Source: Marinobacterium aestuarii
GTDB lineage: Bacteria > Pseudomonadota > Gammaproteobacteria > Pseudomonadales > Balneatricaceae
Direction of reading: 5' to 3'
DNA: 64,000 nucleotides
Assembly (NCBI RefSeq): GCF_001651805.1
Contig: NZ_CP015839.1
Span: 1,364,001-1,428,000 of the forward strand
The notes beneath the pieces were generated by a model. The model saw only the letters and a list, made by a program, of their open reading frames with translations, was not told the origin of the DNA and made no database searches. The position numbers and the translations under genes were made by a program. Below, piece by piece: positions 43,443-54,546 of this stretch. How positions within the stretch are numbered: position 1 is the stretch's first letter; every line of letters begins with the position of its first letter.

Positions 43443-45784
43443 GTGCGCTACCTGAGCTGACGGGCTTTGTACTGAGCCGGCAGCAGCGCGACACCCGCGA
43501 GGGTATCGAGCTGAGCTACTGGCTCAGCACCGACACGGGCGCGCAGGAAGTGCGCATTGCCGGGCAAAAGGCCGTCTTCTTTGTCCGTCGCAGCCAGACC
43601 GATCAGGTAGAACAGCTGCTGCAGGACCTGTCGGGCTGGACCCTGACCGAGCTTGAGCTGCAGGACCTTACCGGTGAGGCGGTGTCGGCGCTCTACAGCC
43701 AGAGCCTGAAACTGCAGCGCAGCCTGATTGAGCGCCTGACCCAGGGTGGCGTTGCACTGCTGGAGGAGGATATACGCCCGGTGGATCGCTACCTGATGGA
43801 GCGCTTCATTCAGGGCGGTGTCAGCGTGCTGAGCCGCAGTGACGCGACGCCTCTGCTGCGCCCGTCCGACTACAGTGCGCAGCTGCGCATGTTGTCCATC
43901 GATCTGGAAACGACCCTTAACGCCGACCGCATTCATTCCATCGGGCTCTATGGCGAGGGTATACGCCGGGTGCTGATGCGCGGTCAGGGCGAAGATTCCG
44001 ACTGGCTCGAGTTTTTGCCCGATGAGTGCGCTCTGCTGCAACGGCTGATGGAATTGGTGCGGGCATTCGACCCCGATATTTTTATTGGCTGGAATGTTAT
44101 CGATTTCGACTTTAAGGTGCTGTCGCAGCGCGCCCGGGCGCTGGGTGTAAAGCTCTGCCTGGGACGCGACACCAGCCCGCTAAAGCTGATTGACTCCGCC
44201 GCAGGCAAGGGTTTTGTACGCCTCACTGGACGGTTGGTGGTCGATGGCATTGATACCCTGCGCGGTGCCACCTTCAGTTTTGAAAGCTTTTCGCTGGAGC
44301 ATGTGGCGCGGGTGTTTTTGCAGCGCGGCAAGCTGGTCGACAAGGTGGATACGCGGGGGGAGGAGATTCAGCGTCTGTTCCGTGAGGATCCGCAGGCACT
44401 GGCGCGCTATAACCTGGAAGACTGCGTGCTGGTGTGGGATATCTTTGCCAAGGCACAGCTGCTGCATTATCTGGTCGAGCGCGCCCGTCTTACCGGTCTG
44501 CCACTGGACAAGATCGGTGGCTCGGCGGCGGCTTTTGATAACCAGTATCTGCCGCAGTTACACCGCCGCGGCTATGTTGCTTCCGAATATGCATCGGGCC
44601 AGTCGGGCCTGTCGATTCCCGGCGGCTTTGTGATGGAGTCGGTGCCGGGGCTCTATCGCCAGGTGCTGGTGCTCGACTTCAAGAGCCTGTATCCCAGCAT
44701 TATCCGTACCTTCTGTGTCGATCCCTACGGTATGGCCCGGGGCCTGCGCGAGGGTGCCGAGCCGGATGACCTGGTGCCGGGCTTTAACGGCGCTATTTTT
44801 TCCCGCAGCCAGACCATTCTGCCGCGCATTATCGAGCGTCTGTGGCAGGCCCGCGATGAGGCGAAGCAGGCGCGCAACGCGCCCCTGTCCCAGGCCATCA
44901 AGATCATCATGAACTCCTTCTACGGCGTGCTGGGGTCCACTGTTTGTCGTTTTTTTGATCAACGCCTGGCGGGCTCCATTACCCTGCGCGGCCACGAAAT
45001 TCTTAACCGTACCCGGGACGAAATCGAGCGGCGCTTTGGCTACAAGGTGATCTACGGTGATACCGATTCGGTGTTTGTCTGGCTGGGTGACAGCTGCAGC
45101 GATGCAGACGCCCAGCGCAGTGGCGAGGCGCTGGCGTTGCATCTGAATGGCTGGTGGCAGGATCAGCTGATGCAGCGTTTTGGCCTTGAGTGCCATCTGG
45201 AAATTGAATACGAAACCCATTACCACCGCTTTCTGATGCCGCGCATGCGCCATTCCGACAAGGGCAGCAAGAAGCGTTACGCCGGCCTCAAGCGCCTGGG
45301 GGATGGTGGCGAGGAGCTGGTGTTCAAGGGGCTGGAAAATGTGCGCACCGACTGGACGCCGCTGGCGCGGCGACTGCAGCTGGAGCTGTACGAGCGGGTC
45401 TTCCACGATCAGCCCTATGAAGACCTGATACACGATACCGTGGCCAGGGTGCTGGCCGGAGAACTGGATGAGGAGCTGGTGTATCGCAAGCGGCTGCGTC
45501 GGCCGCTGGATCAGTATCAGCGCAACCGCCCGCCCCATGTACAGGCGGCGCTGAAGGTGGAGCAGGAAATGCAGCGCCAGGGACGGCGCAGTCCGTTTCG
45601 CCCCGGCAGCCATGTGGAGTATCTGATTACGCTGAGCGGCCCGGAGCCGCTGGGCTGGGTGCGCTCACCGCTGGACTATCAGCACTACATTGATCGTCAG
45701 CTTAAGCCGGTGGTCGATACCCTGCTGCCGTTTCTGGGGCAGGACTTCGATGGCCTGGTGGCACCCCAGTTCGGGCTCTTCTGA
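43439..45784 (+). CDS. polB: DNA polymerase II (family B)
   Basis: A 781-residue family B polymerase, like E. coli Pol II (783), which acts in translesion synthesis and replication restart. Exonuclease motifs are intact: SIDLETT (about 154), WNVIDFDF and YNLEDCVLVWD. Polymerase motifs are DFKSLYPSIIRTF (about 412), KIIMNSFYGVLGS (about 487) and YGDTDSVFV (about 538). The start is TTG 43439, four bases overlapping the mvaD stop (TTGA), so it appears to be translated by coupling to the mevalonate operon. I see no LexA box nearby, unlike SOS-controlled E. coli polB. Confidence 0.95.
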   Translation: MSALPELTGFVLSRQQRDTREGIELSYWLSTDTGAQEVRIAGQKAVFFVRRSQTDQVEQLLQDLSGWTLTELELQDLTGEAVSALYSQSLKLQRSLIERLTQGGVALLEEDIRPVDRYLMERFIQGGVSVLSRSDATPLLRPSDYSAQLRMLSIDLETTLNADRIHSIGLYGEGIRRVLMRGQGEDSDWLEFLPDECALLQRLMELVRAFDPDIFIGWNVIDFDFKVLSQRARALGVKLCLGRDTSPLKLIDSAAGKGFVRLTGRLVVDGIDTLRGATFSFESFSLEHVARVFLQRGKLVDKVDTRGEEIQRLFREDPQALARYNLEDCVLVWDIFAKAQLLHYLVERARLTGLPLDKIGGSAAAFDNQYLPQLHRRGYVASEYASGQSGLSIPGGFVMESVPGLYRQVLVLDFKSLYPSIIRTFCVDPYGMARGLREGAEPDDLVPGFNGAIFSRSQTILPRIIERLWQARDEAKQARNAPLSQAIKIIMNSFYGVLGSTVCRFFDQRLAGSITLRGHEILNRTRDEIERRFGYKVIYGDTDSVFVWLGDSCSDADAQRSGEALALHLNGWWQDQLMQRFGLECHLEIEYETHYHRFLMPRMRHSDKGSKKRYAGLKRLGDGGEELVFKGLENVRTDWTPLARRLQLELYERVFHDQPYEDLIHDTVARVLAGELDEELVYRKRLRRPLDQYQRNRPPHVQAALKVEQEMQRQGRRSPFRPGSHVEYLITLSGPEPLGWVRSPLDYQHYIDRQLKPVVDTLLPFLGQDFDGLVAPQFGLF

Positions 45785-45824
45785 AGCGCCGGCTGTCTTG
45801 ATCTAATGGCTATCCTGTCGCGGG

Positions 45825-47491
<1,667 letters not shown>

Positions 47492-47642
47492 GGGTCTGTT
47501 CTCCTGATCGATTCGGGGCTGCGTGAACGCGGCGATGCGGAATCATAACCGATTAGTCAGACTTTGCTAAGTCGGGAGCGGCGGCGCCGCCCCCAGATGC
47601 CTCAGCGAATGCTACAGGCAATGTCACAGGATAAAGGAGGGT

Positions 47643-49010
47643 TTAGTGACTGGCCATGGCCTTTGCTGCCAGTCGCTTGGCGGCCTGGCGGTGCTGGGCC
47701 ATCAGCTGTTGCAGGTCCTGACCCGGCAGAGTGCCGTCGATCACTTTCCACTCGCCCGCCACCATCACACGATCGGCCTGTTGCGCGCCACACAGCAGCA
47801 GGGCCGCCAGCGGGTCATGGCTGCCGGAAAACCGCAGCTCGTCGAGGCGGAACAGGGCGACATCGGCCTGCTTGCCGATATCGAGGGTGCCTATATCATC
47901 CCGCCCCAGCACCCGGGCCGACCCGGCGGTGGCCCAGCGGTAGGCATCAAAGTGGGTCACCTTGGATGCGCCGTAGCGCAGGCGCTGCAGATAGAGGGCC
48001 TGACGGACTTCGTTGATCATGTTGGAGCCATCGTTGGAGGCCGAGCCATCGACGCCCAGACCAATGGGAGAACCCGCGGCTTCCAGCTCGCGATTACGGC
48101 AGATACCCGAGGCCAGCATCATGTTGGAGCTGGGGCAGTGGCAGATGCCAACGCCGGCCTGGCCCAGGCGCTGGATTTCCTGGTCATCGAAATGAATGCC
48201 GTGGGCCAGCCAGGTGCGCGGCGACAGCCAGCCGACGCTTTCGAGGTAATCCACGGTGCGCATGCCAAAGCGCTGCTGGCAGAAGGCTTCTTCGTCCAGG
48301 GTTTCGGCCAGGTGGGTATGCAGCCGTACATCCAGGCGCTCGGCCAGGACTGCGCTCTCGCGCATGATGTCGGTCGTGACCGAGAAGGGTGAGCAGGGCG
48401 CCAGGGCGATCTGGATTTTGGCGCCCTCGCCACGCTCGTGGTAGCGGTTTATCAGGCGTTCGCTGTCGAGCAGAATCTGTTCTTCGGTTTGTACTGTGCT
48501 CTGGGGCGGCAGGCCGCCGTCTTTTTCCCCCAGGCTCATGGAGCCGCGGGTCAGCACGGCACGGATGCCCAGCGTTTGGGCTTCCTCAACCTGGATATCG
48601 ATGGCCTGTTCCATGCCGGCGGGAAACAGATAATGGTGGTCGGCGGCGGTGGTGCAGCCCGATAGCAGCAGCTCGGTGAGGGCCAGCCGGGTGGCCAGGG
48701 CGTGCATTTCCGGTTCCAGATGCGCCCAGACGCCGTACAGGCTCTTGAGCCAGGGAAACAGCTCCTTGTTGAGGGCATCCGGATAGGCGCGGGTCAGTGT
48801 CTGGTAAAAGTGGTGGTGGGTATTGATCAGCCCGGGTATGACGACATGCTCTCGGGCGTCATAGGTATTTAGGCAGGGCTGGGCCGGTTGCTGCCCGGCG
48901 GCCAGTATTTCAACAATGCGATTGCCTTGGACGACAAGGCCGCCGCGGGCATCCTTGTCGGTGCCAGTGTAGATGGCCAGCGGAGATTTGATCCAGAGAC
49001 GCGGGTTCAT
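47643..49010 (-). CDS. 8-oxoguanine deaminase (amidohydrolase)
   Basis: A 455-residue amidohydrolase of the TrzN/8-oxoguanine deaminase group, which converts 8-oxoguanine to urate. The Zn motif HHHFYQTLTRAYPDALN (N-terminal), LHTHLAETLDEE near 245, GIHFDDQEIQRL and CHCPSSNMML near 305, and LGVDGSASNDGSNM near 335 are characteristic of the Pa0142-type enzymes. The alternative is guanine deaminase, but the SSNMML and GVDGSASND signatures favour 8-oxoguanine. It heads the purine group on the minus strand. Confidence 0.9.
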   Translation of the reverse strand: MNPRLWIKSPLAIYTGTDKDARGGLVVQGNRIVEILAAGQQPAQPCLNTYDAREHVVIPGLINTHHHFYQTLTRAYPDALNKELFPWLKSLYGVWAHLEPEMHALATRLALTELLLSGCTTAADHHYLFPAGMEQAIDIQVEEAQTLGIRAVLTRGSMSLGEKDGGLPPQSTVQTEEQILLDSERLINRYHERGEGAKIQIALAPCSPFSVTTDIMRESAVLAERLDVRLHTHLAETLDEEAFCQQRFGMRTVDYLESVGWLSPRTWLAHGIHFDDQEIQRLGQAGVGICHCPSSNMMLASGICRNRELEAAGSPIGLGVDGSASNDGSNMINEVRQALYLQRLRYGASKVTHFDAYRWATAGSARVLGRDDIGTLDIGKQADVALFRLDELRFSGSHDPLAALLLCGAQQADRVMVAGEWKVIDGTLPGQDLQQLMAQHRQAAKRLAAKAMASH

Positions 49011-49344
49011 GGTGACTTCCTCAAACAGTTAGATCGTCGACAACACGCATCGGTTGCGCTGTCGGTCCGGTCGGGTTGTTTTAGGCGTGAACCCTTCGCC
49101 ACTGCCCCGGAGCTGGCGCCAGGCGCCGCTCGGAGGCGTTGCAATACACAGAATATCTGTATACAAAAAGAAGTTTGATGGTGCGCATTATGCGATGCCG
49201 GGCGCTGGGCGGCAAGTCTGGGGTGCCGGTCGATGGGCCAGTAGAGATTCAATCAGGCTGCGTGCGGACCCTCTGTACAGATGGCTCAGGCGCCATTCAT
49301 ACTGGGGCCCCGATACTGCTGATTTTCTGCCGGAGTTGCATTCT
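49011..49344. other. Intergenic region between 8-oxoguanine deaminase and a secreted protein
   Basis: A 334-base divergent region with no convincing gene. It contains the palindrome TGTATACA (49158-49165) in an AT-rich patch, TCTGTATACAAAAAG, which could be an operator for the purine genes. An open frame through it on the plus strand is only an N-terminal extension of the next gene and has no supporting start. Confidence 0.4.
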
Positions 49345-49965
49345 ATGTTGTGCCGCTATTCACTCAAGGGTTTCACGGCGCTGGCGTCTTTGATGCTGGG
49401 CTTGTTATTGATGCCGGGCGTACCGGCCCAGGCGCAGGATTTGTCGACGCAGCAGGTCGAGGCCTATATCGCGCTCATGCCTGAGGTGAAGACCTTCGCC
49501 AACCAGATCGACCCGGCCCTGGGGCAGCGCCTGCGCACCGAGTTGCAGCCCGTGGCCGGTGAGGACTTCCGGCCCCATGCGCGGGGGCTGAGCATTCTGC
49601 AACAGCAGCAGCCGGGTCAGTTGCAGCAACTGGATCAGCTGGCGCGCGGTGGCCGTTTCGTTGATGCCCAGTCCTGGGCCTGGGTGGGGGATCGGGTACT
49701 GATAGGCTACGCGGCGCTCAAGGCCGAGGCTGCCTACCCGCAGATACTGGAACTGGCTCGCAGCATGCAGACCATGGACCCTGCCCTGCAGGCCATGATG
49801 CCGCCGCAGTTTCAGAGCCGGGTTGCCCAGATTGGCGTGATGGCGCAGGAAGTTGCCAAGGTATCGGAGGCCGACAAGCAGGTGCTGCGGCCGTTTCTGG
49901 GGCAGCTGGATGCACACTGGAAAAACGAATGGCAGGCGTATCAGTCCAGCACCACTGCGCGCTAA
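49345..49965 (+). CDS. Secreted periplasmic protein of unknown function
   Basis: A 206-residue protein with a clear signal peptide: KGFTALASLMLGLLLMPGVP followed by AQAQD. The mature part is helical and Gln/Leu-rich with no cysteine, and I cannot place it in a family with certainty; a DUF2059-like helical periplasmic protein is possible. ATG 49345 is chosen because CCGGAG lies 8 bases upstream and the signal peptide follows directly; the open frame continues upstream to 49054. It stands alone, convergent with the flavohaemoglobin gene. Confidence 0.72.
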   Translation: MLCRYSLKGFTALASLMLGLLLMPGVPAQAQDLSTQQVEAYIALMPEVKTFANQIDPALGQRLRTELQPVAGEDFRPHARGLSILQQQQPGQLQQLDQLARGGRFVDAQSWAWVGDRVLIGYAALKAEAAYPQILELARSMQTMDPALQAMMPPQFQSRVAQIGVMAQEVAKVSEADKQVLRPFLGQLDAHWKNEWQAYQSSTTAR

Positions 49966-50053
49966 CAAAGTGCGGCTTGTAGAGTACGGGCCTGAACGGG
50001 TCCTTCTTGTCGTAAAGACCCGCGACTCGGCATGCTGAGTAACTCATATCCCT

Positions 50054-50082
50054 GAAAAACCAAACCCGGCCGCTGGCCGGGT
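50054..50082 (-). terminator. Terminator after the flavohaemoglobin gene
   Basis: ACCCGGCC (50064-50071) and GGCCGGGT (50075-50082) form an 8-bp GC stem with a three-base loop. On the minus strand the stem is followed by TTTGGTTTTTCAGG, which fits termination of hmp. Confidence 0.75.
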
Positions 50083-50107
50083 CTGTCTAGTCGAGTGCTA
50101 CTGTGCG

Positions 50108-51313
50108 TCAGAGCGCCTGGTGCGGGCCAAAGAGTTCGTAGTGCAGGCGGCTGTCGGCCACACCCCAGGCTTTTAACTGGCGGTGGATGGCTTGCATAAA
50201 GGGCAGGGGACCACAGAAGTAATATTCCGTGTTGTCCCGCTCAATGGCTGCACGCAGCGGTGCCAGATCCATCAGACCGGAGGCCTGATAGTCCTGGTCG
50301 GCAATATCGCTTGTCAGCGGAGCCTGATACCAGCTGAAGCTGTGCAGTGACTCATGGCTGGCACAGAGTGCAGCCACGTGTTCTGCAAAGGCGTGCTGGC
50401 GACCATTCTCGCAGCCATGCAGATAGTACACAGGCGCGCTGTGGTCGGCCTCTGCCAGGCTGTTGAACATGCTGAGCATGGGTGTCAGGCCCACACCGCC
50501 ACTGAGCAGGACCACCGGCGTGTCGCGGGTGACGTCCAGGTAGAAGTCTCCGGCAGGCGGCAGCAGGTCAATCTCGTCACCCACCTGAAGCTCATTGTGC
50601 AGATAGGTGGACACCTCTCCGGGGACGGGCACAGCTTCACGCTTGACGCTGATACGGTAACTGCAGCCATTGGGGGCATCGGACAGCGAGTACTGTCGAT
50701 ACTCATGCTGGGCCAGGCTTGGGTGGCTGATGGAGAGCGTCAGGTACTGGCCGGGCTTGAACAGGCTGACAGGCGCACCGTCCAGTGGCTCAAACTCAAA
50801 CGAGGTAATTAAGTCGGTTTCCCTGGTTTTGCTGGCCAGGCGAAAGCGCCGCGTGCCACGCCATCCGCCATCGGCATTCGCAGCCTGATCATAGATTTCT
50901 GCCTCGCGGCCGATGAATATCTGGGCCAGCTGACCGTAGGCGAGCTCCCAGGCTTTGAGCACTTCGGGGGTGGCGGCATCGGGCGCGAGTTCACGGATGG
51001 TTTCGAGCAGGTGATGGCCGACAATGCTGTACTGTTCGGGGCGGATCAGGAAACCGGTATGTTTCTGGGCAATGCGCTCAACCGCCTGGCTCAAGACCGC
51101 CGGGTTGTTCAGATGACGCGCATAGGCAAGGATGGCGTTGAACAGCGCGACGGGCTGGGCGCCCGATGTCTGGTGGGCGAGGTTGAATACGTCCTTGAGT
51201 TCCGGGTTGTCGCGGAACATGCGGGCATAAAAGTGTTCGGTGAGGGCGGGGCCCGCCGACTCCAGCAGTGGCAGAGTGGCCTGAACGGTCGCGATGTGGT
51301 GGGGCTGCAGCAT
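50108..51313 (-). CDS. hmp: Flavohaemoprotein, nitric oxide dioxygenase
   Basis: A 401-residue flavohaemoglobin that oxidises nitric oxide to nitrate. The N-terminal globin domain (1-140) has the proximal-His region QKHTGFLIRPEQY. The FAD domain (about 150-255) has EYRQYSLSDAPNG, and the NAD domain (about 262-401) has LLSGGVGLTPMLSM and YFCGPLPFMQAI. The length matches E. coli Hmp (396). An AT-rich region upstream contains an NsrR-like half-site, suggesting NO-responsive control. It is divergent from a diguanylate cyclase gene. Confidence 0.96.
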   Translation of the reverse strand: MLQPHHIATVQATLPLLESAGPALTEHFYARMFRDNPELKDVFNLAHQTSGAQPVALFNAILAYARHLNNPAVLSQAVERIAQKHTGFLIRPEQYSIVGHHLLETIRELAPDAATPEVLKAWELAYGQLAQIFIGREAEIYDQAANADGGWRGTRRFRLASKTRETDLITSFEFEPLDGAPVSLFKPGQYLTLSISHPSLAQHEYRQYSLSDAPNGCSYRISVKREAVPVPGEVSTYLHNELQVGDEIDLLPPAGDFYLDVTRDTPVVLLSGGVGLTPMLSMFNSLAEADHSAPVYYLHGCENGRQHAFAEHVAALCASHESLHSFSWYQAPLTSDIADQDYQASGLMDLAPLRAAIERDNTEYYFCGPLPFMQAIHRQLKAWGVADSRLHYELFGPHQAL

Positions 51314-51354
51314 GGGAGGGGTTTCCTTTAAAGTGCTATTTGTTTACATGTTTA

Positions 51355-51377
51355 AAGATGTATTATCTATATATGTA
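51355..51377 (-). promoter_or_regulatory. Possible NsrR-type operator upstream of hmp
   Basis: AAGATGTATTA (51355-51365) matches one half of the NsrR consensus AAGATGYATTT in 10 of 11 positions, but the second half is poor (about 6/11). A flanking TTTACAT (51343-51349) and ATGTAAA (51373-51379) form a wider inverted repeat. The region is notably AT-rich compared with its surroundings. Confidence 0.38.
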
Positions 51378-51553
51378 AATGAAAGTCAACAGAGGTAGTC
51401 GGCCTGAGTGTTTGTCGTTCAATTTGTCGCAATAAGCTGACAGCCGTATAGATAAAGGTCTATGGTCAACAGAGCGCTCGGTCCCTGAAGATCATCTATT
51501 GTTAGACTTTGGTTTTGGGACTTTGCCCGTACCCATCCGGAGGCTAATACCCG

Positions 51554-52822
51554 ATGAGTCCGCTGGACGCCCGCTATCTGCGCAGGAAGCTACTGGAGGC
51601 TCAGCATGAGCAAACGCCGGTTGCATTGTGCGGGGGGGCTTTTGTGTCTGCCTGTGCCGGCGGTTACTACTGGTGGTTAACGCAGCAGGCGTTTTACGTC
51701 TATTGGTTGCTGGTCACCGCCCTGGTGATTCTGTCACGTCTGTCGCTGTATCTGTGTTTTGCGGCCTGGCGCCGGAGCCAGAACGGCAAGGCGCTCGAGT
51801 CTGCCAACTGGCGACACCTGCATGTCGCAGGCTTCGTTGCCGCAGCCTTGAGCTGGGCGACGATCGGCCTCTATGTTGAATACAGCCAGCCCTTTGCTGA
51901 TGCGGCCTTTATCTATGTGTGCCTGGCCGGAATGGTGGCGGGCAGCGTGGTGAGTACGGCTTCAGTATCGCCCCGCATGTTTCTGATCTTTTCTGCGATT
52001 ACCTTGCTGCCGGTGGCGCTGGTGCTGTTGATTTCGCTTGAGCCACAGAAGATGGCGATGGGGCTGGTCTGCGTGGGTTTCTTCGTCTTTTCATTGCGTT
52101 CTATTTACCGTATCGCGGATATTTTTGAGGGCTTCGTGGCCAGTGGTGTAGTCAATGAGCAGCTGTTGCGTGAACTGCGTCAGGAGCAGCGTCAGGTGCT
52201 CAAGCTGAATGAGCAGTTGCGTGAGGACATCGAGATACGCAGCCAGACCGAGTTGCAGCTAAGGGCGCAAAAGCAGCGCGCAGAGTCGCTGGCTGAAAAA
52301 CTGTACGCGCTTTCGTCGATCGACGGTCTGACGGAAATCCCGAATCGGCGCTATTTTGATGAGCACTTTGCCGAAGAGTGGAGCCGCGCCCTGCGTGCGC
52401 AATCGGTGCTGTCGCTGATCATATGTGATATCGACTACTTCAAGGATTTTAATGACAGCTACGGTCACCTGATGGGCGACGATTGCCTGCGGGCGGTCGC
52501 CAGCACCCTGGATCTGCATGCGCGGCGGGCGGGGGATGCCGTGACCCGGTTTGGGGGCGAGGAGTTTGCGATCATTCTGCCCGGTATTGGGCTGAAGGAG
52601 GCGTGCCTGCTGGCCGAGCAGATGCGCGAGGCGGTATTGGCGCTGGGCATTATGCATGCCGCGTCAAAGGTCAGTGAGCGGGTGACTATCAGTATGGGGG
52701 TGGCCTGTACTATCCCGAGTCAGGAGGCCCAGGCCGAGGGGCTACTGCGCCACGCGGATGAAGCGCTCTATAGGGCCAAGCACCAGGGGCGCAACCAGGT
52801 GGTCAGCGCTGGTGCCGTTTAA
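51554..52822 (+). CDS. Membrane diguanylate cyclase (GGDEF)
   Basis: A 422-residue protein that should make cyclic di-GMP. The N-terminal half holds about six membrane segments (residues 20-200, e.g. VYWLLVTALVILSRLSLYL). A coiled-coil follows (RELRQEQRQVLKLNEQLRED), then the GGDEF domain from about residue 258. The active site is RFGGEEFAIILP near 335, with the inhibitory RxxD site (RAGD) five residues before it, so product feedback is expected. No EAL domain. GGAGG lies ten bases before the ATG. It is divergent from hmp, which raises a possible NO/c-di-GMP connection (inference). Confidence 0.92.
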   Translation: MSPLDARYLRRKLLEAQHEQTPVALCGGAFVSACAGGYYWWLTQQAFYVYWLLVTALVILSRLSLYLCFAAWRRSQNGKALESANWRHLHVAGFVAAALSWATIGLYVEYSQPFADAAFIYVCLAGMVAGSVVSTASVSPRMFLIFSAITLLPVALVLLISLEPQKMAMGLVCVGFFVFSLRSIYRIADIFEGFVASGVVNEQLLRELRQEQRQVLKLNEQLREDIEIRSQTELQLRAQKQRAESLAEKLYALSSIDGLTEIPNRRYFDEHFAEEWSRALRAQSVLSLIICDIDYFKDFNDSYGHLMGDDCLRAVASTLDLHARRAGDAVTRFGGEEFAIILPGIGLKEACLLAEQMREAVLALGIMHAASKVSERVTISMGVACTIPSQEAQAEGLLRHADEALYRAKHQGRNQVVSAGAV

Positions 52823-52852
52823 TGCCTGGCTTGCCGGTGGGGCCGCGCCGGG

Positions 52853-53503
52853 TTAGTCGACGGCGATGCCACAGCCGCGCAGAATAATGTCGGTTAGGGT
52901 TCGGGTTGCCGTGTCGTACACTTCTTGCCCCAGTGATTCTTCCCCGAGAGCGGCTTCAATCTGAACGGCGAAATCGGCATAGTGCTGGGTGGAGCCCCAG
53001 AGCAGGAAGATCAGATGGGCCGGATCAACGGCTTTCATCTTGCCAGCGGCAATCCAGTGCTCGAACACCGCGGCCCTTTGCTTGAACCAGCTGCGATAAT
53101 CCTGTTTGAAAAATTTGCTCAGATGCGGGCCGCCGCTCAGTATTTCCATGGCAAAAATGCGTGAGGCCAGGGGGTACTGACGGGAGAATTCGATTTTGGC
53201 GGCGATATAGCGCGGCAATACGATGGCCGGGTCATCTTCTGCGCTTAGCTCATTGAAGGTACTGTCCCAGAGGTCGATAATGTTCGCCAGCACCGCGTAG
53301 TAGAGGCCAAGTTTGTTGCTGAAGTAGTAGTGGATATTGGCTTTTGGCAGGCCGGCGCGATCAGCGACCCGCTGCATGCTGGTACCCTTGAAGCCATGAC
53401 AGGAAAACTCCTGCTCAGCTGCGCTGATAATCAGCTTTTCGTTTTGCTGCCGAATGCGACCGGCGGGTTTGTCTGCGCTGTGAGCATTGACTTCAAACTG
53501 CAT
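52853..53503 (-). CDS. TetR-family regulator, RutR-like
   Basis: A 216-residue TetR-family repressor. The helix-turn-helix is at residues 22-70 (ISAAEQEFSCHGFKGTSMQR followed by VADRAGLPKANIHYYFSNK). The C-terminal domain resembles RutR/YcdC: YPLASRIFAMEILSGGPHL and LIFLLWGSTQHYADF align closely. RutR senses uracil/thymine in E. coli; relatives in other proteobacteria control purine or pyrimidine catabolism. The purine cluster lies about 4 kb away, so a link is possible but unproven. It is divergent from the DMT transporter, a plausible target. Confidence 0.88.
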   Translation of the reverse strand: MQFEVNAHSADKPAGRIRQQNEKLIISAAEQEFSCHGFKGTSMQRVADRAGLPKANIHYYFSNKLGLYYAVLANIIDLWDSTFNELSAEDDPAIVLPRYIAAKIEFSRQYPLASRIFAMEILSGGPHLSKFFKQDYRSWFKQRAAVFEHWIAAGKMKAVDPAHLIFLLWGSTQHYADFAVQIEAALGEESLGQEVYDTATRTLTDIILRGCGIAVD

Positions 53504-53654
53504 GCCTGCGAACTCTTGTGACCTGAACGATGGGCTTATTATAAGGGATCAAGTGTCGTTGCGGGCGTCTCACTTTGAGTGATAGCGCTATCGGTACGGG
53601 ACGCGAGTGCTTTAAATATAGTGAACGAGGTAACGGGTCAGGGATGGACATTCA

Positions 53655-54527
53655 ATGATGGCGAAGAACCTGCAGGCTGACCTGCTGATGCTGCTGGTCA
53701 CCTTTCTGGCAGCCATGGGCTGGATGTTTTCCCACGAAGCGTTGAACGAGATGCCGCCGCTGGGGTTTATTGGTGTGCGATTTCTACTGGCAGGATTGCT
53801 GGTGGGAGCTCTGGGCTGGCATCAGGTACGGCCTTTGCATCGGCAGGCCTGGCGGCGCGCCTGTGCCACCGGTGTGGTGATGGGGCTGGCCATGCTGTGC
53901 TGGATACTGGGGCTGTCCAAGGCCACTCAGCTGGGGGTTGGTGCCTTTATTTCCAGTTTGAGTGTGGTGCTGGTACCGGTGGTGGGATGGCTGTTTTTTC
54001 GTCAGACGCCCTCGACCAGCACCTGGATCGCCCTGCTGGTGGCGACCCTGGGCCTTGGCAGTTTGTCGCTGGAGACGGGGCTGAATTTTGCACCCTCCGA
54101 TGGCTATTTTGCGGCGGCAGCGGTGATACTGGCGTTGCATTTCAATCTTAACAGTCGCTATGCGCTGAGTATTCCGCCGGTGGCGCTGACCGGGATTCAG
54201 CTCGGCGTCGTTGGCCTGATGGCGTTACTGGCGTCCGGCTTGACCGAGACCTGGGCTGTGCCCATCAGCGGGGTCGGGATTGGCTGGTTGCTGGCGAGCA
54301 TTCTGATCGCGACCAGCCTGCGGTTTTTCCTGCAGATCAAGGCCCAGGGCATGGCATCTGCCAGTCATGCGGCCATCATCATGACACTTGAGCCAGTGTG
54401 GACCGCTGTGCTGGCCATGCTCTGGCTGGATGAGACGATGAGCCTGCAGCAGCTGATCGGCTGCTCGCTGATCTTTCTGTCTCTGCTGATCAACCGCTGG
54501 CGCTGGCTGTTGCACCGGCCAGGCTAG
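53655..54527 (+). CDS. EamA/DMT-family transporter
   Basis: A 290-residue inner-membrane protein with ten hydrophobic segments in two EamA repeats (about residues 8-140 and 150-285), typical of the drug/metabolite transporter family that exports amino acids or other metabolites. N-terminal features are FLAAMGWMFSHEALNEMPPLGFIGVRF; the second repeat carries IIMTLEPVWTAVLAMLWLDE. The first of two consecutive ATGs is used. It is divergent from a RutR-like regulator. Substrate unknown. Confidence 0.9.
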   Translation: MMAKNLQADLLMLLVTFLAAMGWMFSHEALNEMPPLGFIGVRFLLAGLLVGALGWHQVRPLHRQAWRRACATGVVMGLAMLCWILGLSKATQLGVGAFISSLSVVLVPVVGWLFFRQTPSTSTWIALLVATLGLGSLSLETGLNFAPSDGYFAAAAVILALHFNLNSRYALSIPPVALTGIQLGVVGLMALLASGLTETWAVPISGVGIGWLLASILIATSLRFFLQIKAQGMASASHAAIIMTLEPVWTAVLAMLWLDETMSLQQLIGCSLIFLSLLINRWRWLLHRPG

Positions 54528-54546
54528 GAGGCTGGCCGGCGCTCGT

